DNA of 64,000 nt from Planctomycetota bacterium (GTDB lineage Bacteria > Planctomycetota > Phycisphaerae > SM23-33), in assembly GCA_029553505.1 (NCBI GenBank), contig JAKPKY010000199.1:1-64000 (forward strand), given 5' to 3'. Under the pieces are notes generated by a model. It saw only the letters and a list, made by a program, of their open reading frames with translations. It had not been told where the DNA came from and searched no databases. Shown here one piece after another: positions 50,604-57,333 of the stretch (position 1 is its first letter; every line of letters starts with the position of its first letter). Position numbers and translations under genes: made by a program.

Positions 50604-50638
50604 CATCGGTCTTGAACCTGTGGGAAGGAGAACGAGAA

Positions 50639-51946
50639 GTGGGTCAGCGTAGCAAGAAGCGGTATGTCCAGGTCGGCGTGGGCGGGCGAAGCAGCATGTA
50701 TACCAAGGCCATCGCCGGCGAGTACAAGGAAGTCGCCGAACTGGTCGCCCTGTGCGACATCAATCCCGGGCGCATGGAGGTGAAGAACCGCCAGCTCCAG
50801 GAGTCCGGTCACCCGGCCGTGCCGACGTACGCGCCGGACCAGTTCGACCGCATGATCGCCGAGGCGAAGCCCCACACCGTCATCGTCACCACCGGCCCGG
50901 ACGCGACGCACTGCGATTACATCTGCCGGGCGATGGAACTCGGCTGCGACGTCGTCACCGAGAAGCCCATGACCACCGACGACGCCCGCTGCCGGAAGAT
51001 CCTCCAGACGGTCAAAAAAACCGGGCGGAACTGCCAGGTGACGTTCAACTATCGGTACTCCCCGCCGCGCAGCCAGGTCAAGGAACTCCTCGCCAGCGGC
51101 GCCATCGGCGAGATTCGCAGCGTGGATTTCGCCTGGCTGCTGGACACGAGGCACGGGGCCGACTATTTCCGCCGCTGGCACCGCAAGCTGGCCAACTCCG
51201 GCTCGCTGCTGGTCCACAAGTCCACGCACCATTTCGACCTGGTGAACTGGTGGCTGGACGACGTGCCGGAAGACGTCTTCTGCCATGCCGCCAAGAGCTA
51301 CTACACGCCCCAAACCGCCGATCGCATGGGCCTGTCCGGGCGCGGCGAGCGCTGCCTCGGCTGCGGCGCGAAGGGCAAGTGCCGGTTCTACCTCGACCTG
51401 GCCGGCAACGAACACCTCAAGACGCTCTACCTCGACAACGAGAAATATGACGGATACTTCCGCGACCGCTGCGTCTTTTCGCCCGACATCGACATCTGGG
51501 ACACCATGTCGGTCTCCGTGCGCTATCGGCGCGGCGCGCTGCTGAGCTACCAGTTGCACGCCTTCAGCCCATACGAGGGGTATCGCATCGCCTTCAACGG
51601 CACGAAGGGCCGCCTGGAGCATTCCGCCTGCGAAAACACCTATATCAACGGCGACGGAACCATTCCCGGCGAACTGAGCAAGAACAAAGTCACCCTGTCG
51701 CTGATTCCGGAGTTCGCCAGCCCGCAGGCGCTGGAGCCGCACATCGCAGCCGGGGGACACGGCGGCGGCGACCCGATCCTGCTGGCGGACATCTTCGACC
51801 CCAACGCGCCGGCAGACCCGCTCAAGCGAAAGGCGTTCCATCGCGACGGCGCGTACAGCTGCCTGGTGGGCATCGCGGCATACCAGAGCGTGCAATCCAG
51901 CCGGGCCGTCCGGGTCGCCGACCTGCTGGCCGACGCGCCGCTCTGA
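50639..51946 (+). CDS. Gfo/Idh/MocA-family oxidoreductase
   Basis: A 435-residue NAD(P)-dependent sugar or inositol-type dehydrogenase. The Rossmann opening YVQVGVGGRSSMYTKAI and VALCDINPGRMEVKN bind nucleotide; EKPMTTDDARCRKI contains the catalytic Lys of the E-K-P motif. The C-terminal beta-sheet domain follows, with a cysteine-rich insert (GERCLGCGAKGKC) unusual for the family and possibly metal-binding. GTG 50639 follows AAGGAG at eight bases; earlier starts are less likely. The GH2 hydrolase begins 34 bases downstream, so they are probably one operon, and the GH10 gene is divergent. The reaction is likely oxidation or epimerisation of a sugar released from polysaccharide. Confidence 0.9.
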   Translation: MGQRSKKRYVQVGVGGRSSMYTKAIAGEYKEVAELVALCDINPGRMEVKNRQLQESGHPAVPTYAPDQFDRMIAEAKPHTVIVTTGPDATHCDYICRAMELGCDVVTEKPMTTDDARCRKILQTVKKTGRNCQVTFNYRYSPPRSQVKELLASGAIGEIRSVDFAWLLDTRHGADYFRRWHRKLANSGSLLVHKSTHHFDLVNWWLDDVPEDVFCHAAKSYYTPQTADRMGLSGRGERCLGCGAKGKCRFYLDLAGNEHLKTLYLDNEKYDGYFRDRCVFSPDIDIWDTMSVSVRYRRGALLSYQLHAFSPYEGYRIAFNGTKGRLEHSACENTYINGDGTIPGELSKNKVTLSLIPEFASPQALEPHIAAGGHGGGDPILLADIFDPNAPADPLKRKAFHRDGAYSCLVGIAAYQSVQSSRAVRVADLLADAPL

Positions 51947-51980
51947 TCCGTCGATCCGTCGGTTGGAAGGAGAGTTGGGG

Positions 51981-53768
51981 ATGTCTGCGGCAATGCCTCG
52001 CGACGAACATCCGCGCCCGCAATGGGTTCGCCCGGAATGGATTTGCCTCAACGGGCCCTGGCAGTTTGAAATCGACGCCGGGGACAGCGGCCTGGAGCGA
52101 GGCCTGCGTGACCGATCCCTGCGGGACACGATTACCGTCCCGTTTTGTCCCGAGTCGCCCCTGTCCGGCATCGGGCGCACCGATTTCCTCAACGCCGTCT
52201 GGTACCGCCGCGAGGTGACCGTTCCCGACGCGTGGAAGGACAGGCGGGTGTTCTTGCACTTCCAGGCGGTGGACTACGACGCGACGGTCTGGGTCAACGG
52301 CGTGGAAGTGGGGAGGCATCGCGGCGGGTGGACCGGTTTTTCCTGCGACCTGACGGGCGTGGCCGAAGGCGGACAGGCCGCCACCATCGTCGTGCGCGCC
52401 CGCGACGATCATCGCGCGTCGAAGCCGATGGGAAAGCAGTCCCGCGACTACGCCAACCAGGGGTGCTGTTACACGCGAACCACCGGCATCTGGCAGACGG
52501 TGTGGATGGAGGCGGTGCCGAAGCAGGCTTGGCTGTTGCGCCCGAAGACCACGCCGGACCTCGCCAACCGGTGTTTCCGCCTGGTCCTGCCGGTCGCCGG
52601 GCAGCGGGGGGGAATGACGATCCGGGTGATGCTGCGCGACGGCGACGAGGTTCTCCGGACGGAGCAGGTTCCCGCCGATCGCGATTTCACCCCCACGGTG
52701 ACGCTGCCGATCCCCGAAGGCCGCGTTCGCCTGTGGGAGCCGGGGCAACCTCATTTGTACGACATCGACGTGGAACTGCGGGACGCGGAAGGGCGCTTGG
52801 TGGATCGCGCCGCCACGTACGCGGGGCTTCGCAGCGTCACGATCGACGGCAAGGCGGTCCGCCTCAACGGGCGCGCCCTGTTTCAGCGCCTGGTGCTGGA
52901 CCAGGGATACTACCCCGACGGCGTCATGACCGCCCCCACGGACGCCGCGCTTCGCCGCGACATCGAACTGTCGATGCAGGCGGGCTTCAACGGCGCGCGG
53001 CTGCACCAGAAGGTGTTCGAGGAACGCTTCCTCTACCATGCGGACCGGATGGGCTACCTGTGCTGGGGCGAGTTCGGAGACTGGGGAATCGGGCGCGACG
53101 GATACGGCGCGGCCTGGATCACCCAGTGGCTCGAAGCGCTGGAGCGGGATTATAACCATCCCTGCCTGGTCGGTTGGTGCGGCCTGAACGAGACCTACAA
53201 GGTTTTCGACGACCGGATCCACAATCACGACGACGTGATGCGCGGAACGTTCCTTGCGGCCCGGGCCGCCGACCCGACGCGCCCGGTGCTCGACGTTTCG
53301 GGCTATTCGCACCGTGTCCCCGAAACCGACATCTACGACAGCCATGATTACGAGCAGAACCCCGCCGCCTTCGCGGCCCATCACGCCGGATTGGGCGAGG
53401 ACCGACCGTACCTGTCGCGCCACGCGAACTTTTCCTCCATCGCGTATCGCGGGCAGCCCTACTTCGTCAGCGAGTTCGGCGGCATCTGGTGGAACCCCAA
53501 GGCCGCCGCGGACGAACCGTCCTGGGGATACGGGCAGCGCCCCAAAAGCGCCGAGGAGTTCCACCAGCGCTTCGAGGGGCTCTGCCGGGCGTTGCTGGAT
53601 CACCCCCACATGTTCGGCTATTGCTACACGCAACTGACCGACGTCTATCAGGAACAGAACGGCATCTACGGGTTCGACCGCGGCGAGAAACTGGACGTCG
53701 CGCGAATCCGGGCCGTCCAGCAGCGCCCCGCAGCCATCGAGAAGGCGGACGACCGCGCGAGCCCGTGA
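51981..53768 (+). CDS. Glycoside hydrolase family 2 protein
   Basis: A 595-residue GH2 enzyme (beta-galactosidase, glucuronidase or mannosidase type). The sugar-binding jelly-roll comes first (NAVWYRREVTVPDAWKDRRVFLHFQAVDYDATVWVNGVEVGRHRGGWTGF in parts: WVNGVEVGRHRGGWTGF), then an immunoglobulin-like domain and a barrel (~residues 310-580) with acid/base Glu ~403 in CGLNETYKVF and nucleophile Glu ~498 in YFVSEFGGIWWN. No signal peptide is visible, so it is probably cytoplasmic, acting on imported oligosaccharide. ATG 51981 follows AAGGAGAG. It is 34 bases after the Gfo/Idh gene. Specific sugar unknown. Confidence 0.9.
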   Translation: MSAAMPRDEHPRPQWVRPEWICLNGPWQFEIDAGDSGLERGLRDRSLRDTITVPFCPESPLSGIGRTDFLNAVWYRREVTVPDAWKDRRVFLHFQAVDYDATVWVNGVEVGRHRGGWTGFSCDLTGVAEGGQAATIVVRARDDHRASKPMGKQSRDYANQGCCYTRTTGIWQTVWMEAVPKQAWLLRPKTTPDLANRCFRLVLPVAGQRGGMTIRVMLRDGDEVLRTEQVPADRDFTPTVTLPIPEGRVRLWEPGQPHLYDIDVELRDAEGRLVDRAATYAGLRSVTIDGKAVRLNGRALFQRLVLDQGYYPDGVMTAPTDAALRRDIELSMQAGFNGARLHQKVFEERFLYHADRMGYLCWGEFGDWGIGRDGYGAAWITQWLEALERDYNHPCLVGWCGLNETYKVFDDRIHNHDDVMRGTFLAARAADPTRPVLDVSGYSHRVPETDIYDSHDYEQNPAAFAAHHAGLGEDRPYLSRHANFSSIAYRGQPYFVSEFGGIWWNPKAAADEPSWGYGQRPKSAEEFHQRFEGLCRALLDHPHMFGYCYTQLTDVYQEQNGIYGFDRGEKLDVARIRAVQQRPAAIEKADDRASP

Positions 53769-53790
53769 CGTCGGATACCGCCGCGCATCT

Positions 53791-53838
53791 GCGTGGTTGC
53801 TCCGTCCCGCTGCGCGGAACTTCGCAATCCACGGCACC
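53791..53838. repeat. GTGGTTGC/GCAATCCAC hairpin repeat
   Basis: GCGTGGTTGCTCCG and CGGAACTTCGCAATCCACG are imperfect complements, same family as 11566 and 17728. It lies in the 226-base gap after the GH2 gene, which otherwise has no gene; the gap must hold the promoter of the sigma-54 activator. Confidence 0.5.
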
Positions 53839-53994
53839 CTTGGCGGATAGACGAAATTTCGTTTTTCCCGCGGCAATTGCCTGTCCCGTCCCCCGTTGCG
53901 CTGCCGGAGGGAAACTCGCGTTGTTTTTCCGCAACATGCCCCTTCGTCCAGCCGATGAAAGACAGGGGCGCAGGGTCGGCGGGCAGAGCGGGTT

Positions 53995-55353
53995 ATGAAA
54001 AACGGCGGCGAAATGGCGGGCCTCAACGTGTTGCTGGTGGACGGCGACCGTGTTTCGGCGGCGCAACATACGGCGCTGCTGGAAGGCAACGGCCTGCGCG
54101 TCACGCGGGCCGAGAGTCTCGCGCGGGCGCGAATCCTCCTGGAGGCCGGGCGATACGACGTCGCCGTCGTCATGGCGGAACTTCCCGACGGCGACGGCAC
54201 GCAGCTTGTCGCGCCGCGCAACGGCGGTCCGCCCGTCGTCCTGATGACCGAGCATGGAACGGTGCGCGGCGCGGTGGACGCGATTCGCCGCGGCGCTGCC
54301 GATTATCTCGTCTGCCCCGTCGCCGCCGGCGAACTGTGCGAGGCGGCGTCGCGCGCTGCCGCCGCGAGCGGCGCGCCGCGCGAGACCCAGGGCGGGCCCG
54401 ACGCGCTGGACGGGCTGATCGGCGCCGATCTCCGCATGGCGAAGGTCTTTGACCTGATCGACGCGGTGGCGGCAGCCAGGACCACCGTCCTGCTCACCGG
54501 AGAGTCCGGCACGGGCAAGAGCCTCGTCGCCCGCGCCATCCATCGCCGCTCGCCCCGGCGGTCCGGGCCGTTCGTCGAGGTCGCCTGCGGCGCGCTGCCC
54601 GATACGCTGCTGGAGAGCGAACTGTTCGGGCATGTCAAGGGCGCGTTCACGCACGCGGTGTCCGACCGCCCGGGCAAGTTCGCTGCCGCCGACGGCGGGA
54701 CGATCTTCCTCGACGAGATTTCCACCGCCTCGCCCCAACTCCAGGTCAAGCTCCTGCGCGTCCTTCAGGAGCGGCAGTTCGAGCCCGTCGGAAGCATCGA
54801 GACCCGCGCGGTGGACGTCCGCGTGATCCTGGCGACGAACCACGACTTGGCGGCCGAGGTCGAGGCTGGGCGCTTCCGCCGCGACCTGTACTACCGCATC
54901 AACGTCGTTAACATCGAGCTTCCGCCGCTGCGCGACCGCCCGGGCGACATCGAGCGCCTGGCGGCGCACTTCCTGCAGAAATACCAGGCCGAGGCGGGCA
55001 GGAAGCTGCGCGGCTTCGACGGCGAGGCGATGGACCGCATGCGCCGCTACGCCTGGCCGGGAAACGTGCGCGAGCTGGAGAACTGCGTCGAGCGGGCGGT
55101 CGTGCTCTGCCGCGGCGCGACGATTTCCCGCGACGATTTGCCGCCGTCGGTAGCACGCCCCGGCGAGGCCGTTCTCCCGAAAGATCACGCGGCACAATCC
55201 AGCGGACTCAAGGAGGCCATGACGCTGCCGGAAAAACACCTCATCGTCGCCGCGCTGGAGGCGGCGGGGGGGAACCGACAGGACGCAGCCGCACGGTTGG
55301 GGATCAACCGCAGCACGCTCTACAAGAAGATGAAGAAGCACGGCCTGCTCTGA
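53995..55353 (+). CDS. Sigma-54-dependent activator with degenerate receiver domain
   Basis: A 452-residue NtrC-like protein. N-terminal receiver-like domain (~1-125): LLVDGDRVSAAQHTALL retains acidic residues, but the phospho-acceptor Asp position reads YDVAVVMAELPDGDG (Met) and the conserved Lys reads YLVCPV (Cys), so phosphorylation is unlikely. The AAA+ domain has Walker A GESGTGKSLVARAI, ESELFGHVKGAFTHA (GAFTGA-loop variant), Walker B GGTIFLDEISTASPQLQ, RDLYYRINVVNIELPPLRDR and WPGNVRELENCVERAV. A Fis-type HTH ends it (AALEAAGGNRQDAAARLGINRSTLYKKMKKHG). It likely activates sigma-54 promoters without a normal kinase signal. Neighbours give no clear target. Confidence 0.92.
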   Translation: MKNGGEMAGLNVLLVDGDRVSAAQHTALLEGNGLRVTRAESLARARILLEAGRYDVAVVMAELPDGDGTQLVAPRNGGPPVVLMTEHGTVRGAVDAIRRGAADYLVCPVAAGELCEAASRAAAASGAPRETQGGPDALDGLIGADLRMAKVFDLIDAVAAARTTVLLTGESGTGKSLVARAIHRRSPRRSGPFVEVACGALPDTLLESELFGHVKGAFTHAVSDRPGKFAAADGGTIFLDEISTASPQLQVKLLRVLQERQFEPVGSIETRAVDVRVILATNHDLAAEVEAGRFRRDLYYRINVVNIELPPLRDRPGDIERLAAHFLQKYQAEAGRKLRGFDGEAMDRMRRYAWPGNVRELENCVERAVVLCRGATISRDDLPPSVARPGEAVLPKDHAAQSSGLKEAMTLPEKHLIVAALEAAGGNRQDAAARLGINRSTLYKKMKKHGLL

Positions 55354-55378
55354 CGCGCGGAGGGGGAAACAGCAAAAA

Positions 55379-55398
55379 CCCCCGCGTGACCGCGGGGG
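55379..55398 (-). terminator. Terminator hairpin between convergent genes
   Basis: CCCCCGCG-tgac-CGCGGGGG; on the minus strand it is followed by TTTTTGC, and it lies 20 bases past the minus-strand gene's stop. Same hairpin as at 11538 and 61405. Confidence 0.65.
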
Positions 55399-55418
55399 CT
55401 TGTAAAAAAAAAGCATCA

Positions 55419-56282
55419 TCATCCGTTGTCGGACGACTCCGCCGAGGCGCCGTTTTCTTCCGCCTCCGCCGCCGCGCCCGCCGGCTGGGGCAGGCGTCCG
55501 CAGACCTCGACCCGCTCGATCGACTGGGCCATGCCCGTTTCCGGATCGACCGACACGAGCACGCCGCAGAGACGCGGGTCGTCGTTGGCGACCTCGAAGA
55601 AGTGGGGCATGGAGGTGGTCATTGCCGCCAGCACGCGGTCCTTGCGCCGCCCCAGCACGCTGTCGTAGGGCCCGGTCATCCCGACGTCGGTGATGTGGGC
55701 GGTTCCGCCGCTCAGGACGCGCGCGTCGGCCGTCGGAATGTGCGTGTGCGTGCCGAACACCACGCTCGCCCGCCCGTTGAGGTGCCAACCGATGGCCACC
55801 TTCTCGCTGGTCGCCTCGCCGTGGAAGTCGACCACGCGCAGCTTCACGTCGGGGGGCATCTCCAGCAGCACGCGGTCGATGGTGGTCCAGGGCGAATCGT
55901 ACTGCCCCATGTACATCTGCCCGAGCACGCACGCGACGCCCACCTTGTATTGACCCGATTTCGTCGGCACGACCGTCCAGCCGCGCCCCGCCGCGCGCGG
56001 CGAGAGGTTCGCCGGGCGCACGATGCGGTCCGAGTCGCGCATCGCCGAGACGATGTCCAGCTTGCGGAAGACGTGGTCGCCCAGCGTCACGACGTCCACG
56101 CCGTAGTGCAGCAGCTTGCGGAAGATATGCGGCGTGATTCCGCTTCCTCCTGCGGCGTTCTCGGCGTTGCAGACCACCAGTTCGAGCTGGTGGTCCTGGA
56201 TGAGACGGGGCAGGTGGTCCGCCAGCATGCCTCGCCCGGGATGGCCCACCACGTCGCCGACGCAAAGGATGTTAATCGCCAT
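55419..56282 (-). CDS. ymdB: YmdB-family metallophosphoesterase
   Basis: A 287-residue dinuclear metal phosphoesterase. Opening NILCVGDVVGHPGRGML gives the first metal Asp; NAENAAGGSGIT, LGDHVFRKLDIV, DFHGEATSEKVA and VVFGTHTHIPTADAR carry further His, Asp and Glu ligands. Bacillus YmdB is a cyclic-nucleotide phosphodiesterase affecting biofilm and motility decisions; activity here is inferred from family. The C-terminal ~20 residues are low-complexity Ala/Glu. It is convergent with the sigma-54 activator, sharing a terminator hairpin. Confidence 0.9.
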   Translation of the reverse strand: MAINILCVGDVVGHPGRGMLADHLPRLIQDHQLELVVCNAENAAGGSGITPHIFRKLLHYGVDVVTLGDHVFRKLDIVSAMRDSDRIVRPANLSPRAAGRGWTVVPTKSGQYKVGVACVLGQMYMGQYDSPWTTIDRVLLEMPPDVKLRVVDFHGEATSEKVAIGWHLNGRASVVFGTHTHIPTADARVLSGGTAHITDVGMTGPYDSVLGRRKDRVLAAMTTSMPHFFEVANDDPRLCGVLVSVDPETGMAQSIERVEVCGRLPQPAGAAAEAEENGASAESSDNG

Positions 56283-56443
56283 TCGTTCCGCCTTCCTAGC
56301 CGGGCAATTATAGGGGCGGCGGCGCGGCGACCAAGGAAAAATCGGTCCGCGCGGGCGCGCCGGTTCCGCGTGCGTGTTGAATCGCGCCGTCGCCTTGCGG
56401 TATGATGAACGCGCGGGGACTGTCGCCCGCGGAGGTGATTGCG

Positions 56444-56788
56444 ATGATCCAGTGCAAGGACTGCGAATTCTGCCAGCGGGGCCCGGACGGGCAGATCGCC
56501 TTTGCGTGCGATCCCTTCGGAACCATCAAGGAACCCGAGTGCCTCGCCAAGTGGCAGCTGCTCAAGATCAATCAGATGGTCGCCGCCTACCAGGCCACGC
56601 TCGATTACTACCAGAAGCTCGCGCCCATGCAGGAGAAGATGTTCAAGGTCATGGAGCGGGAACTGGACGACATGAATGAGTCGGAGAAGTGGAAGACCGA
56701 CGACGAGGAGGAGACGGAGGACGACGACAATTCCTTCGACGATCCCGACGCGTGGAAGAAAGGGCGCGACGACGGCCCGTCGCTTTGA
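56444..56788 (+). CDS. Cysteine-rich, acidic-tailed small protein
   Basis: A 114-residue protein. N-terminus: MIQCKDCEFCQRGPDGQIAFACDPFGTIKEPECLAKW, holding C-x2-C-x2-C and later cysteines, compatible with a zinc or iron-sulfur site. A helical middle (QMVAAYQATLDYYQKLAPMQEKMF) is followed by an acidic tail (DDEEETEDDDNSFDDPD). GGAGG six to ten bases upstream of ATG 56444 is a strong RBS; the track start 56402 is upstream and lacks one. Function unknown; the pattern recurs in planctomycetes as a hypothetical protein (memory, unchecked). It precedes the lysine-rich mini-gene by 231 bases. Confidence 0.78.
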   Translation: MIQCKDCEFCQRGPDGQIAFACDPFGTIKEPECLAKWQLLKINQMVAAYQATLDYYQKLAPMQEKMFKVMERELDDMNESEKWKTDDEEETEDDDNSFDDPDAWKKGRDDGPSL

Positions 56789-57019
56789 GACGCCTTTCCC
56801 GCGTGCGAATCTCTATCGCGAGCGGGAAAAATTTTTACGCAAAAGAGAAGAATTGTCTTGGCAACAACATATCAGCCTTGACAAAATGTAAAACACCATA
56901 TGTAGCGTTTCTTCTTCTTTCGTTCAGATCGTTCCGCTGCGTGCCAGTGGAGGCACGGCAAACGGCGGGATCGCAGGTCAAGGCAGTGGCATCAGGCCAC
57001 TGACCACGGAGCCACGGAC

Positions 57020-57109
57020 ATGGCGAAGAAGGCAGCGAAGAAGAAAGTGAAGAAGGCCGCGAAGAAGAAGGTCGCCAAGAAGAAAGTCGCCAAGAAGAAA
57101 AAGAAATAG
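57020..57109 (+). CDS. 29-residue lysine/alanine-rich basic peptide (histone H1-tail-like)
   Basis: Too short for the ORF track. ATG 57020 is preceded at eight bases by GGAG and encodes repeating KKAAKKKV units (MAKKAAKKKVKKAAKKKV and onwards), 19 lysines in 29 residues with only Met, Ala, Val and Lys. The stop at 57109 is followed by a hairpin with a seven-T tract (57147-57186), so the gene is bracketed by initiation and termination signals. An AT-rich upstream stretch holds TTGACA at 56878. Such Ala/Lys arrays bind DNA as eukaryotic H1 tails and bacterial AlgP/Hc1-type proteins do. A DNA- or RNA-coating role is inferred only from composition. Confidence 0.75.
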   Translation: MAKKAAKKKVKKAAKKKVAKKKVAKKKKK

Positions 57110-57146
57110 GCGACAAACGCCACGGCAAAGTAGCCGAAGCAACGAA

Positions 57147-57186
57147 GGCGCGGGTCGACAAGGAAGTCGGCCCGTGCCGTTTTTTT
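57147..57186 (+). terminator. Intrinsic terminator after the lysine-rich mini-gene
   Basis: GGCGCGGGTCGAC (57147-57159) and GTCGGCCCGTGCC (57166-57178) pair at 11 of 13 positions around AAGGAA, followed by GTTTTTTT. Thirty-seven bases after the stop codon. Confidence 0.75.
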
Positions 57187-57333
57187 GCCCGCGGCGCCCG
57201 CGGAAGGGAAAGCCCGGCTCGGTGTTTCGGCGGCGTGGCGATCTTGGTACAATGAATCGACGCGAACCTTTCGCCCGACCGGAACGTTGTAGATACGGCG
57301 GGGCAACAGGACTACGTGTTCAGGGAGAAGCCT

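Noticed and set aside
53995-55353. Classical two-component response regulator
   Set aside because: Receiver lacks the phospho-acceptor Asp and conserved Lys, and no histidine kinase is adjacent.
53467-56265. 932-codon minus-strand ORF
   Set aside because: Runs antisense to GH2 and the sigma-54 activator and through ymdB in the wrong frame; no domain.
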